A stretch of 64,000 nt of DNA from Perca fluviatilis. Lineage: Eukaryota > Chordata > Actinopteri > Perciformes > Percidae. The notes under the pieces are model-generated. The model was given only the letters and a program-made list of their open reading frames with translations. It had not been told where the DNA came from and did no database searches. The translations under genes and the position numbers were made by a program. The DNA lies in assembly GCF_010015445.1 (NCBI RefSeq), contig NC_053127.1, forward strand, positions 31,641,715 to 31,705,714, given 5' to 3'. Below are positions 1 to 19,233 of the stretch, one piece after another (positions within the stretch are counted from its first letter, which is position 1; each line of letters starts with the position of its first letter).

Positions 1-463
1 GTGGGTGTGTCTCTCTCGTTTAGTGGCTGTTTCACAGGTGATACCCGATCAGCTGAGACGTGTCTGTAAACTCGTGGTAACAAAAAGGCAGAGCGCCCAG
101 CACACAAAAAAAATGTGTTGCTACGTTTTGTCGGGGCTGAACGTGGCCCTTTTTGGTGGAAGTAATAACATACTGTTGTAGCCTATATCACAAAACAAAA
201 GAAGAAGTTGCATAAATGGAGCTACAGACTTCAGAGTTTCTGACAATGAAAAGTAGTGGAAGTGATGGAAGACTGAAACCAGGTTTATGCTCCTCTTTTA
301 AACATACATCACAAGGCCAGGGAGTATCAAAGGAAAGCAAAGGCCAGGAGATCCACTAATCTCAAGGAAAAGGTTTTTACCTAATTCAGTTTGATTTTTT
401 TGGTGTGAGACTAAGGCTTCCAATTGCCTCAGCAGATTTGCAATTTTACAATAATGTGTTGGT

Positions 464-1572
464 TAGGGATGCACCGAAATGACAATTCTTGGCCGAAGCC
501 GACTACAATTTAAAACTTGGCTGAAGGCTGAAGCCGATAACCGAACGCGTTTCTTTCCATTTATTTAGCAAATTTTTTCATCATTGCATAAATGAAATAG
601 TCAAAACGTGATTTTTACTATTTTGTCTTGCTTTTCACAGAAAAAAATCAATTATGAAACTAATTGAAATAAAAAAATATTTATTTAACACTGAACATTT
701 TTTAACACTGCAGCAGACATTATACCAACAAAGCACAATATAACTTACAATAAATAAATTAGTAAAATAAAAATGTTTGGCCATCTTTGAGTCCCTCTTC
801 TTGAATATACTATATTAGGCCTATAACTATGTGCTGAATGCTAATCTGTACGCCTACAACAAAAAGTGCATTGAAAAGAGTGCCAAAAAGTGGATGGACC
901 CACAACAAATGAATAATCGTACTCGACATAAGCCTACTTCTTCAGGAAAAGTGGCAGGTTCTTCTTTATGAAAAGTAGCTTCTCTGCTTTCTCACATGAA
1001 AGTCGGTTCCTCGTTACGAGAGTAGCGTAAGTTAGAGCTAGAATGGCAAGGTGCGTTGCCTGGGGGACATCAGTGAGTGTGTGGACATGGTGTGTGGAGC
1101 AAGGATTGAGAGTAGAGTAGGCTACGAGTGCTGCTGTGAGAGGGACCAAATAGCAAAGACGGTGTAAAGTGAGCAATAACAGTGAACAATAAAACAACAC
1201 GCTTCTCAAGACACGGGGGCTTCATCTGTTCTTAATACTGCCACATCCCCGGTCTGGGCGATGACATGAAATGCAGCATCTCTCGCTGCCGCAGCTTGTG
1301 CATGGAGCAGTCGAGTACCTACGATCGGAATCGTTAAATATTGCCGTTTTTTGGACAGTTTTGACAGTGCTTCCACACTGCCAACATGCTGCATTTATAA
1401 AGCATGCGCACCTCTCACTCTACACTGGTTGCTATTTGATCGCGTCATCAAAAACGTAATTGTTCGGTAAAATGTATTCAGCCTTTTCACTTATTCGGCC
1501 AAAAACCAAAAGTACTTTATTTGCTCTTTTCGGCCGAATAATTTCAGTTGCTGAACATTCGGTACATCCCTA
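464..1572. mobile_element. hAT-like non-autonomous element, 1.1 kb
   Basis: Terminal inverted repeats TAGGGATGCACCGAA and TTCGGTACATCCCTA, flanked by similar 8-mers GTGTTGGT and GTGGCGGT (6 of 8). No transposase frame seen. It lies in the slc8a2 intron after exon 7. Confidence 0.75.
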
Positions 1573-2122
1573 GTGGCGGTATATAAATAATGCTGCACAT
1601 TGCGCCTTTAAAATCCACACTATCTTACCCTGGTTTAGCAGCAGTGCTGTGAAGAAAGATAGAAAATGATTCAAAACAATATAACAACACTATTGTCATG
1701 GCCTAATACATTAGAGTGGCTTGAGAGAATCTAAAAAATGCAACAGGAACAAAAAACTGTATACTTTGTTGATGATATAATTGACTGCGCATTACAAACT
1801 GCTTCTTTTGACCTCCACTAACAAACACGTATCCAGTTCCTGCACCGTTCTGTTGACACATTGACAGGGAACAGGCAACTAAAGGATACTGCGTTTTACA
1901 GTTGGCCATGGCGCCTGCTCCACAGTGAAACAGAGACAGCAGTGAATGGCAGTGTGTAATCTTCAATTACTGGCTCTGACGCAGGTGCCCAGCATGTTGC
2001 TGCTGCTGTTGTTTTGATACTAGATCTTATTGCTATATTGCTGCCATCTACTGAGTGTACTATCTTATGCTAGTGTTAACGGACAATTCTTCTTTATCTA
2101 TCACTTCATACAGCCTTACTTC

Positions 2123-2457
2123 TAGGGCTGCTCGATTATGGAAAAAATCCTAATCACCATTATTTTGGTCAACATTGAAATCATGATTATTTAACACGAT
2201 TACTCATCGACTTTTGGGAAAATGTTGCATTTATTCAACTTAAAATGAAAGTGAAACAGTTAAACAAATCAACAGTGAAAACACCTTGAACTGTGAAATG
2301 TACTTTCACTTTTCCCGTTCATTCCAAACATGAGACAAAATCAGTACCTGCAAAACGTAATGTGCATTTTGGGGGTTTTCTCGATGACAGTGTTTTTGTG
2401 ATCGTTGGAAGCTGAAATCGCATTAGCGATTACAATTTGATTAATTTCACAGCCCTA
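2123..2457. mobile_element. hAT-like MITE (TAGGGCTG termini)
   Basis: Starts TAGGGCTGCTCGATTA and ends CACAGCCCTA; flanks CTTACTTC and ATTACCTC match at 6 of 8. It lies about 75 bp downstream of slc8a2 exon 7. Confidence 0.75.
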
Positions 2458-2531
2458 ATTACCTCATTACCATAACCATTAAAAGCCACATGTCACTTAG
2501 ACATTATAGTGGTGACATTTAAAATGCTTAC

Positions 2532-8268
<5,737 letters not shown>

Positions 8269-8545
8269 GATATTCCTGAGTGAGATGGGGGCCTGGGGGT
8301 CACTGGGGGGTGCGCTGGGTCAGAGGACGCTCCTGGGGGAACAGAGGAGGGCACATGGTTCTAATAAAAAGAGATTCAATGGGGTGTAACAGACTTACAG
8401 TACATGTTTGTTTACATTGCTTTTGTCTAAAGAAAGAATAATTAAATTGTATACAGGGGTAAGGATTCTAAAAGAAAACAAAAGAAATCACCAAAATCTT
8501 TATAGTACAATTAGCTGTTTGATCAGTTGTGATACTGGTTGCAAA

Positions 8546-8546
8546 C

Positions 8547-8593
<47 letters not shown>

Positions 8594-8701
8594 GTCTGTA
8601 GTCTTTGTGTCTGTGTGTCTGTGTGTGTCTATGTGTCTGTCTGTCTGTCAGTCTGTGTGTGTCTGTCTGTCTGTAGTCTGTGTCTGTCTGTCTGTCTGTC
8701 A
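8546..8701. repeat. (CTGT)n microsatellite, degenerate on its right
   Basis: Pure CTGT to about 8594, then mixed CTGT/GTGT/CTGTAGT variants. It lies about 280 bp upstream of the first slc8a2 coding exon. Confidence 0.95.
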
Positions 8702-10653
8702 GCTGGAAGGTCCACCACTTTGGCCCAGACTGAAGAGAAAAAGTCCCAATACCTAACTAACCTACTGATAGTTAGAAACACGTTGAAGTTAGTTAATTAC
8801 TCTTTTTGGTGTGTTCGGCCCTTTAGTCTTGCTAAATTCCACTTTGTTGTTGAATGTTATATGTAAAAATAGTTTCATGTCATAAAAAACACCTGCATGA
8901 TTACATAAAACAACATGTACATGCAGTACATACATAAAGGCATTGCATTACCTCACATGTAAGGGTTGCTTGTTTCTTGTTTCTAACGAGAGCTACTGTA
9001 CAAGTGCCATTTACTTTAAGTGAAGCTTTTAAGTGAACACTGCCCTAAAATGGACCTATTTTTAAATTTGCACCACCTCAGCTTTTTGTGTAAAAATACA
9101 CCAAAAACGTTAACAGTGGCTGAAAAACACCTCAGCATTTCTTAATCAAAGCACCATATCTTCAACCTGTAAAAGTGAAACCTGAGCCTACTGCATAGTA
9201 TCAGTTTTGTGAGTAATTTGAGTATAAAATGTGCATTACCAAAACATTCTTTTCCTTCCTGTATGATAATCCCATGCAATACCCAGCAGGTGATGATTAG
9301 CCTACTAACTAATGCACACCCCCATGCATATTGTTTCAGGGATGTCTTTTGGGGACTGTGCTGCACTGTTTGCCAGGAAGTTTTTTTTTATTTATTTTTT
9401 TACCATAGCCACCAACACAAAGGCATCTTAATAGCAATTAAAAGTAAACTGAGCCGACGTAATTGAGAAGAGTAAACTCAAGCCAAGTTGTTAAGGCTCC
9501 TGTGGTTATCATTCTCTAGCACTAATCACTGAACCCTGGTGGTGAGAATGGGCGCCAATTTATAGCTCATGTGGTGTTTTTCTGCCTGCAGCCATGCAGC
9601 GCTGTGTCAACACCTCTGTGTGAATGCTACTTGAAAGCTAATTTTAGGCAAACTTCTGAAAAGTCTCTTGAAAACCAGTTGAGCCAGATGGTCAGCTAAT
9701 AAATAGGCATCTGGAGATGAAAAAGAGAAATGCATTCGATAAATATTCTAATGCAACAATCAATGCCCCTTTGAAGAATGTAATTTCAGTCAATAATTAT
9801 TGATACAATAATATAAGTTATTATAATGGTCATAAATCGTCACTAGAGTAGCCTACTTCCTTGTTTATTGCTGCAATTAATAAAATGCAGAAATGCAGAG
9901 AAAAGAGCATCTGTCTTCACAAAAATGATCGGTTGTGTTTGATGGTCATTTATTTGTGCTTTAGAACGTAATCACTGTGAAACAATAGTAAAATCAGCTT
10001 TATTTCTCTCAACTGCTGCCAGAAAACGCTTGGTTATGTTGTAACCTTGGTTCTCTGAGTGAAGAGACTCTCTCCCCACCGTACATATGGAATAAGTTAC
10101 GTTGTAACTCATAATTATACAGGAGAGAAGCCAGTCATTTGAGTTTGTGGCAAAACCTTTCAGTGCTCGTTTTTCATTTTGTGACTTTCGATTGAATAAA
10201 GGACTATTTTTCCAGTCTTGTTTCTTCACTGAAGTTTTCTGTAAAATAGCGTTAAAATCTCGTCTCGATCTCGTGAACACAATTTCGTGTCTCATCTCGT
10301 GAGCTGGGTGTCTCGTCCCACTCCTAAACATGTTTTAGTAGAAACACAAAATACAAGTATGGACTATATAATAGGTCCCCTTTAATCTGCCACTGTCCTC
10401 ATTGACACCCATCACTGGTCATTTGCATGAGTAAACTTTGTGTGTGCTATTTATTTATTGGCCATTACAGGTCATTACTGATCCCTGAGTTGTGATGTAC
10501 GCGTCTTAATGACATTGTTCCCTGTTTTTTTATTCATTTTTTTACATCATTTCATATTGTGATACAGAAAAAATGTTTAATCATTAACCACAGTCAAGAC
10601 ACTAACAGTGTAATATATTACCTAAACAAAGCAAGTGTTGATGCTTAAATTTA

Positions 10654-11178
10654 AGGCCTGTCAATCGATTGAAATATTTTATCGCGATTAATAGTACGAT
10701 TGTCCTAGTTATTTTGCGATTAATAGCATTTTTATCTGTTATCTCTAAATGTACTTTAAAAGGGTTTTTTTCTCACGTTTTTAAAGCTCTTATTAACAAA
10801 GGAGCGGACAAATATTTATGCAAATGTTTGTTATTATTGCAACAATCCAAAACAATTACAAATACTGTCTAGAATAACCTCAAAGGTATTGTATGCTCCA
10901 AAAATAAATGCTGAAATAACATTGGCAAACTGAACACAACAGATGGGCATTTTGACCTGAATGCATCAGCCGTATGCTCGGCCAGCAAGTGGTATCTGAG
11001 ACTGGACGTCCTCGGGTGGTAACATCGACACAGCTACAGTACATGAAATAACTTTAGTCTTGTGGAGAGCGCCATCTGTATTGGCTTTGAAACTCACAGA
11101 ACGAGTGTTTGGTAAGAAAATAGTGGCGTTTAAAGGAATCTCTGTTAACTCATTATTGCATTCATTTTGACAGCCCAA
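10654..11178. mobile_element. MITE with GGCCTGTCAA / TTGACAGCCC ends
   Basis: Inverted ends, one reading GGCCTGTCAATCGATTG and the other TTTTGACAGCCCAA, around an AT-rich interior. No clear target duplication. Confidence 0.5.
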
Positions 11179-12895
11179 TACATTTATAAAGTTTCATTTT
11201 ACTTTTGAAAAATGTGTTCTTTTAGAGCATTTCTGATGCATGTTTTGGATTAAAAGGAAGGCTTAATAATGTCAAAGTACAGACATCAGCGGAGCAGACA
11301 CATGTTAAAGGGTAGCAGGCAGTTTACAGCCTGAGCTTGTCTGATGATGTATGGGTGTGAGTACAGCAGGGTGGTAGAAAGCTTTCAGTCTCTCATTGCT
11401 GCTCCTGGGCCCACCCCCTCCACTTTCCCTGCACAGGTGACACTGCACTATTGTGCAACGAGAGTTGAAACAGATACTGGGGTGCTGCATCTTTGATGCA
11501 GCCTGAGCTCTGCCAGCTCATTATGGAGTTGTGATTCAGAAACACAGCCCAGAGGGCCTGTCGCATCGCATTTCACTTTCCAAGGACTGCTATGGTTACC
11601 GCGACCTCAGACAGAGGGCCACCTTACACAAGGGGGTTAACTTCCTTAATGTTCATATTTTGGACAACAATAATGCACAAGTAACAGGGCGGCGTGGCAC
11701 AAGGTAGGGGGATTAGTAATAGAAATATAGATCTTCCTGTTAAATAAATTATTATACGATATGATGGCCCCAGTGAAATATTATAATACTGCTGGGCTGT
11801 GACGAGAGTAGCAGCTTTGTTTTTACCATAACAGTCAACACTTTCACATAAAACCAGCAATGTGTACTCACACCACCTAAGCATAAAATGTGTTAACAAA
11901 TATTTTCACATTTTCCTGGTTATACAACCTGGGCTACACGAAATACATTACATGTCATTTAGCTGACGCTTTTATCCAAAGCGACTTCCAATACACTTTT
12001 CATAACATCCTGTCTTTCAAGTCTACGTACGCGTGTGTGGCATTCTTAAGATCCAACAGCAGATTTGTTTCGTAAGGGTTAGTGGTGCATTTTCCTCGCC
12101 ACTGAGGGCAATTTATGAGTGCTAGATCATCAAGGAGCCAGTGCTGGAAGAACTGGATGCATTATTGATTGATGCATTCATCTAAATATATCTTCCTTTC
12201 ATGTCACCTACAAGCCGCTCTGTAAACATCATTCAGAAGAGAAGAAAAGGGAGTCCTTCTTAGGCTTTCAATTTAAGAGAGATAAGTAAATAGAGAGATA
12301 AATGGGCAGATTACTGCCACTCCCTGCCCTCACCTAAATGGATCAGAGCTTTTCTCTGCGTTGACACTGATTCAAGTCAACCTTATTTGGTTTTGCTCCA
12401 GGAACAATGTTACTGGGCACATACCTGTCTAACTGTTAGGCTGACCCTAAAAAAAAAACCTCTATTCTTACAAGCCTTTCTTATGCCTGGGAAAAGGGGC
12501 CGGTGGTCTGCTTGTCTTCTTAGCACACAGGAACAGTGAGCTGGGTGACAGCTCATCTTCCCTTACTGCCCAACACGTCCACTATCTGTTACCACCATCG
12601 ATAAGTGATTGCCTGGGGTTATCTTACACTGATAGGAGTGACAGCAAAAAAGGGAGTTAGCACCTTTAACAGTGTCATATTTCCTGTACCTGTCAGGTGA
12701 GGGGTGCAGAGCACTCAGGTGTGAGGGTGAGGCAGATAGGATTTATCCAAGCATCAATGGGAAAATAATAAAGGGACTCTTATTGAAACTTGACAAATGC
12801 TTTTCCACATGTTTAACTACTACTGTAAGAATACTTGATATATAATACAGATTTACTTAGTGATTAATCTTCTTAACCACTGGTAATCCAGTCTA

Positions 12896-14508
12896 CAGTG
12901 GGTACGGAAAGTATTCAGACCCCTTTACATTTTTCACTCTGTTTCATTGCAGCCATTTGCTAAAATCAAAAAAGTTCATTTTATTTCTCATTAATGTACA
13001 CTCAGCACCCCATCTTGACAGAAAAAAAAAAACAGAAATGTAGAAATTTTTGCAAATTTATTAAAAAAGAAAAACTGAAATATCACATGGTCATAAGTAT
13101 TCAGACCCTTTGCTCAGTATTGAGTAGAAGCACCCTTTGAGCTAGTACAGCCATGAGTCTTCTTGGGAATGATGCAACAAGTTTTTCACACCTGGATTTG
13201 GGGATCCTCTGCCATTCTTCCTTGCAGATCCTCTCCAGTTCCGTCAGGTTGGATGGTGAACGTTGGTGGACAGCCATTTTCAGGTCTCTCCAGAGATGCT
13301 CAATTGGGTTTAGGTCAGGGCTCTGGCTGGGCCAGTTCCGAAGCCACTCCTTTGTTATTTTAGCTGTGTGCTTAGGGTCATTGTCTTGTTGGAAGGTGAA
13401 CCTTCGGCCCAGTCTGAGGTCCTGAGCACTCTGGATGAGGTTTTCTTCCAGGATATCTCTGTACTTGCCCGCATTCATCTTTCCTTCAATTGCACACATT
13501 ACTCCTGTCCCTGCAGCTGAAAAACACCCCCATAGCATGATGCTGCCACCACCTTGTTTCACTGTTGGGATTGTATTGGGCAGGTGATGAGCAGTGCCTG
13601 GTTTTCTCCACACATACCGCTTAGAATTAACGCCAAAAAGTTCAATCTTGGTCTCATCAGATCAGAGCATCTTATTTGTCATAGTCTGGGAGTCCTTCGT
13701 GTGTTTTTTTGGCAAACTCTATGCGGGCTTTCATATGTCTTGCACTGAGGAGAGGCTTCCGTCGGGCCACTCTGCCATAAAGCCCCGACTGGTGGAGGGC
13801 TGCAGGGATAGTTGACTTTGTGGAACTTTCTCCCATCTCCCTACTGCATCTCTGGAGCTCAGCCACAGTGATCTTTGGGTTCTTCTTTACCTCTCTCACC
13901 AAGGCTCTTCTTCCACGATTGCTCAGTTTGGCTGGACGGCCAGGTCTAGGAAGAGTTCTGGTCGTCCCAAACTTCTTCCATTTAAGAATTATGGAGGCCA
14001 CTGTGCTCTTAGGAACCTTGAGTGCTGCAGAAATTCTTTTGTAACCTTGGCCAGATCTGTGCCTTGCCACAATTCTGTCTCTGAGCTCCTTCGGCAGTTC
14101 CTTCAACCTCATGATTCTCATTTGCTCTGACGTGCACTGTGAGCTGTAAGGTCTTATATAGACAGGTGTGTGCCTTTCCTAATCAAGTCCAATCAGTTTA
14201 ATTAAACACAGCAGGACTCCAATGAAAGAGTAGAACCATCTCAAGGAGGATCAGAAGAAATGGACAGCATGTGAGTTAAATATGAGTGTCACAGCAAAGG
14301 GTCTGAATACTTATGACCATGTGATATTTCAGTTTTTCTTTTTAATAAATTTGCTAAAATTTCTACATTTTTGTTTTTTTCTGTCAAGATGGGGTGCTGA
14401 GTGTACATTAATGAGAAATAAAATGAACTTTTTTGATTTTAGCAAATGGCTGCAATGAAACAAAGAGTGAAAAATTTAAAGGGGTCTGAATACTTTCCAT
14501 ACCCACTG
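12896..14508. mobile_element. Tc1-like DNA transposon, decayed, with long inverted repeats
   Basis: About 1.61 kb flanked by TA on both sides (12894-12895, 14509-14510). Ends CAGTGGGTACGGAAAG and CTTTCCATACCCACTG head inverted repeats extending about 200 bp or more inward, for example GTGTACATTAATGAGAAAT on the right matching the left arm. A broken transposase on the minus strand fills the centre. Termini match the widespread fish/lamprey Tc1 group as I recall it. Confidence 0.95.
13101..14121 (-). pseudogene. Tc1/mariner transposase, frameshifted and interrupted
   Basis: The N-terminal part (14121-13672) has the paired-like HTH region (LPKELRDRIVARHRSGQGYK, IPAALHQSGLYGR) and the GRPAKLS linker; the C-terminal part (to 13101) has the DDE catalytic region, QQDNDPKHTA with the second Asp and NPIEHLWRDLK with the Glu. 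Between them (about 13615-13680) a frameshift and nonsense changes precede SDETK, where the first Asp sits. A few residues are also missing before WPSQSPDLNPIE. The copy cannot encode a working enzyme. Confidence 0.92.
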
Positions 14509-14510
14509 TA

Positions 14511-14965
14511 TATCCACAACGTTCCACTTCCAGGATTGCCCGGAAATTCTGCCAGATGTCCGTCTTTTCAGCCGGATGTCCGCTTCCTCTGTCTTTGTGT
14601 TGGCGTTCTAACCTCTGGTGGATTTCTGAGGACTATGGTTAACTGGTCCTCAGATCTCTGCAGGGTAAATCCAGACAGCTAGCTAGACTATCTGTCCAAT
14701 CAGAGTTTTCTGTTGCACGACTAAAACAACCTTTGAATGTACACACGTTCCACCAAAACAAGTTCCTTCCCGAGGCTATTTTGCAGAGGCACTGTGGCTC
14801 TGTCCGGCACTTAGCGCCGCCCAAGACGATTGGGATTGGTTTAAAGAAATGCCAATAAACCAGAGCACGTTTTTCTCCCATCCTGGAATGCTGTATAGAC
14901 CAGCCAGACCCTCCTCCGCGGCGCTGTGGAGGAAGGTCTGGCAATACGAGACTACTCGTAATCCC
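14511..14965 (+). repeat. Dispersed repeat, family A copy 1
   Basis: About 450 bp sharing long stretches with 34435-34880 in reverse orientation, for example ACGTTCCACCAAAACAAG and TTGGTTTAAAGAAATGCC. Its left end abuts the Tc1 element, which inserted in its terminal TATATA. Confidence 0.85.
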
Positions 14966-15226
14966 ACTTCAGAGCCAATGAACCAGTGGCTAATATGGCT
15001 GTCAGATTTTTTAAAGATATTTAGGCATTTCTGCTTTATTGGATAGTGTTAGCTATAAAATGAGTGTAATCTGGACACACAGTTAAGTCATCTTGTGATT
15101 TATTCTACTTGGTTTCAGTTTTAGTGAAATATGTAAAAAAAGAAAAAAAGAAAGAAAGAATCAGTTGATGAATTTGGTCCAATTGGAGAGTGCATTCAGA
15201 AACAGGGACCTAACTCATGTCTGTGT

Positions 15227-15364
<138 letters not shown>

Positions 15365-17119
15365 TCTCAATCATCAAATCCATTACAGACAGGAAGAAAC
15401 TGCCTCAACCGAGCGGCTTCAACATTACCACTGACAATGATCATCTTTCAAGAAACATTCCGTGTATTAATTTCACAGACAACCAATTAAAGTCTGTGCT
15501 TGTATTTATTCTTGAACAGTCACTTAGTAAAGCCCCATGCTGAAATGTAGAGACTATTGCATTGCTGTAGCTCTCTGCAAACAACAAGGTTAATGGATAC
15601 ATCACTTGAGCCAGTGACTCCACTGCCACCCACAGCCTTGCCAAAGCCTTTTCTGCTGGCTGCTACCACAAGAAAATACCTAATGTATCCTAAAGAATCA
15701 AGGTGTCTCATTCATGGGTTAATTGACTTCAGATGCTATAACCCAAAGTCAGCAATATATATAAAACACATAGATTACCAAAAAATACAAAGGGAACCTT
15801 GTAACCAGACATTAGATCATTTAAAACAATGTGCCAGATGCCTGAGTACACATCCAGCTGACACAGAGCAGCACTAGCATTCATTTGGAGTTGTATTTCG
15901 GGCCATCTCCAATTTCACTCTCCTTTAAGCTCTGTTTATGGTCTTCATTAACTGCTAAGGGAAAACTTTATCTGCCTGTAGTTTGGTGCTGGTCAGGTAG
16001 TGTGTGCACTGGGTTTATGGGAACTTTTTCACTGAAAACAGCTGCCTGCAGGTTGTGGAAAGCAGCTGTCAAACCAAAACAAAGAGCTAAAAAAAAATAC
16101 TAATACACTGATAATTCTCTCTGTGGGGTCATCATTTGAACCATTTAATATATTGATTATGGAGACATTTAGGGCTAACCAGGCATTAGCCTAGCCTTTA
16201 TTTCCTTTAAACTGCTAATTCCCCTGGGACAAGATAATGCTCTGTCAAGGAAATAATAATACAAAACTTGATATTTTCAAGCAGCATATCTTAGTCCAAA
16301 AAAATGTGTGGATGCTGTTTTTTCATTTACAATGCTGAATGTGCAATCTAGACGGATTGATGATGACTCAGGGTTTGTCAGCGAGGACACCTGAGTCTGG
16401 CCAGCTAGTTACAGTATATTCGACTGGTTTTATCAAACTAGTTTAGCTTAAGTTCCGTTTTGTGCAATCAGGGCAAATAAAGATCCTGAGAGGAGGTTTT
16501 ATATTGTTATTAAAAGCTCTTTTGTGGCACAAAAGAGTTGCACCAAATGATTGATCTGCTGCTTCATCAGAAAGGTTAGGGAATGTAGGGGAGAGTAACA
16601 TGGTCATTCTTGTGCTGGTGCTAAGTTGTTAGTGTTACTTAATGGTGGGTTTGCCATCTCCTGAAGGACAGGAGTAGGCAGTTCTTTCATGGGTTTTCTG
16701 ATGATAAAGTCTAGGTTTCGTAAGTGATGCCCTATCTTTGACGATTTATCTATGTTGGTTATTGTTGTTCATGTTAACTAGTTCTTCTGTTTCTATTACT
16801 GTTTGTTCTGAAACTGTTTCTTCCCCCTTTGTTTCTGTGTATCTGAAGTGTTCGATGTTGGCGCATAGCTAAGATGCTACTAGTTGTTTTGGTATTGTTT
16901 GGATGGTCAGATCGAAAGGCTCTTACATACAGTATGTTTGAGAAAATGAACTCAAGCAATTTTCCGTACACGTGATTCAGTCTTTGATTTGAGCAATACA
17001 GTATAAAACACATCCAATTACAGCACAATGATGCAGGGCTTTCCCTGCCATTTTGAGGTTTAGGTGCAGCACCCAAGCTGTTTTGAGCAGCACCTAAGCC
17101 GAATTAATGTAACTAAAAG
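15365..17119. other. Intergenic, no feature recognised
   Basis: No protein-like reading frame, RNA gene or clear repeat was found in this stretch. Confidence 0.5.
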
Positions 17120-17126
17120 ACTTTTC

Positions 17127-17727
17127 GGTAACACTTTACTTTAAGGTATCGACATAATCATGACATGACACTGTCATAACTATGACATAACACTGTTATG
17201 AATATGTCATAAACGTTTATGACTTGTGTCATTAGGTGTCATTCGGTTTTTGTCATGACAAGTTGACATTGTTTGGGTTGTCTTGATTATGACAACTTGA
17301 CATTAATCAAAGTGACATTACCAGAAGTAGTCTTAGTCATGACAAGTTGACATTAAATTTGTTTGGGATGTCCTTATTAAGACAATTTTACATTAAACAG
17401 GATGACATTATGTCAAGTTGTCATGAAAAAGACATCCTCTGGTAATGTCATCCTGGTTAATGTCAAGTTGTCATTACAAAGACATCCCAAACTAATTTAA
17501 TGTCAACTTGTCATGACCAAGACTACTTCAGGTAATGTCACTTTGATTAATGTCAAGTTGTCATAATCAAGACAACCCAAACAATGTCAACTTGTCATGA
17601 CAAAAACCGAATGACACCTAATGACAGAAGTCATAAACATTTATGACACATTCATGACAGTGTCATGTCATAGTTATGACAGTGTCATGTCACGATTATG
17701 TCGATAGCTTCAAGTAAAGTGTTACCA
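17127..17727. mobile_element. Foldback (hairpin) element with 7-bp target duplication
   Basis: GGTAACACTTTACTT on the left and AAGTAAAGTGTTACC on the right; the two 300-bp arms are near-complete inverted copies. ACTTTTC flanks both sides (17120-17126, 17728-17734). No reading frame. The arms are themselves made of repeated TGTCAAGTTGTCAT-type motifs. Confidence 0.9.
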
Positions 17728-17874
17728 ACTTTTCTCAGATCTAATGATTGGAGTCGGACTTCTTTAGCGAGTTTTGTCTTTAAGCTTCTTGAGGGTTATT
17801 TATTTATTATCTGCTCTAGCTTTTCCAACGTTTTAGACACAGACATGGACATAATAATGGTCAAATTGATGTGA

Positions 17875-18012
17875 AAAAGAGACGCAAAACTACCACAAAG
17901 GGACACAAACCGACCACAAAGATACGCCAAATGACCACAGAGACCCAAAGCAACCCCAAAGAAAACAGAAATTACCAAAAAGAGATGCAACACGACCACA
18001 AAGAGACACAAA
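17875..18012. repeat. Degenerate short tandem repeat, CCACAAAGAGACxCAAA-like
   Basis: About seven imperfect copies of a 17-20 bp unit centred on ACCACAAAG and GACACAAA. Confidence 0.7.
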
Positions 18013-18573
18013 ATCTATGGGCAAATAGCATTTTTTTTTCTATGAAAAACTCAAAATTTTCTTGAGGAAAGACGCCTAAACCGACCATCAAGTACCCGTA
18101 CCTAAGTCTTCCACCAAGTCTGTCTGTTCAAGTTACACACAAATCAAGGCAGTTAGAGCTAGTCTCTGTTTCCGACTTTCTCTCTGTTTGCACTTAAAGC
18201 AAAGAAAGGAAGGCGATCCATCCCTTTAATAAGTAACACAGGCTTTGGCTTGCTGCTGTGGACCTATCAATGTATCTGATGTATCCGAGTGTAAGATAAT
18301 CCACCGGCCTACACAGACACACAGACAGATACAGATAGATACAGACTGGGCCAAACTACTAATGTGACATTAAAAGGTCTCTTGTGGAGGTTTACATTGT
18401 AAACAAACATGGTTTAGTGTACATTCAACATTTCTTACTTTTACCACCAAACGCTGCATTGTGTCACTGTCACACAGATGAACTCAAAATGGTGTCTCGG
18501 GGGTGCACTGTAACTAATCTTGACTTAATTTTTTTGATGTGTGTCAACCAGAAGTCTTTTCAAATGATGTAAT

Positions 18574-18902
18574 TAGGGCTGCAACTAACGGTTATTTGCA
18601 TTGTCAATTAACCTGGTGATTATTTTCTCGATTAATCGATTGGTTGATTGTTCTATAAAATGTTAGAACATGGTGAGATTAATCAGTCAGTGTTTCCCAA
18701 AGCCCAAGATGGCGTCCTCAAATGTCTTGTTTTGTCCACAACGGAGGAGAGAAGAAACTACAATATAGTCACATTTAACAAGCTGGAATTTTTTTTTTTT
18801 CATAAGAAATGTCTAAAACCCAATAATCGATTATCAAAATAGTTGGCGATTCATTTAATAGTTGACAACTTATCGATGAATCAATAAATCTTTGCAGCTC
18901 TA
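18574..18902. mobile_element. hAT-like MITE
   Basis: Ends TAGGGCTGCAACTAA and TTTGCAGCTCTA, flanks GATGTAAT and GAAGTAAT (7 of 8). Confidence 0.8.
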
Positions 18903-19068
18903 GAAGTAATACAACATTTTGAAGAGTTTTACACATGCATGCCCTAAATCTGGGTCCAATAAAGAGATGCTATGCAAAGCAGAATAGGGGTTGTTAAAGA
19001 GTTATCCTGTTAACCGCTGAGTCGTTTTCCACTCTGCAAATGTTTAAACAAGTTTAAAACATGTCTCA

Positions 19069-19070
<2 letters not shown>

Positions 19071-19120
<50 letters not shown>
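19071..19120. repeat. (CA)n microsatellite, ~25 units
   Basis: Uninterrupted CA tract, intergenic. Confidence 0.97.
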
Positions 19121-19123
<3 letters not shown>

Positions 19124-19233
19124 TATGTTAGTCACTAGATACAGGACTGAATGTAAAAATGCACTTAAATGTTGACAGAGTGAGGAGTCAGATCACACCT
19201 TCATCCCCCTTGATCCACACAGGAATTTTCATG

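Larger units (their letters stand above)
8342..12893. other. Intergenic, upstream of slc8a2
   Basis: Apart from the CTGT run and the MITE at 10654-11178, I see no gene. A CAG at about 8335 on the minus strand could be the acceptor of the first coding exon, so untranslated slc8a2 exons and the promoter probably lie here, but I cannot place them. A segment at 11948-11985 (TTTAGCTGACGCTTTTATCC) is a motif I recall as common in fish repeats. Confidence 0.5.

Noticed and set aside
8408..8866. 152-codon frame rich in Cys-Leu-Ser-Val
   Set aside because: Produced by the CTGT microsatellite.
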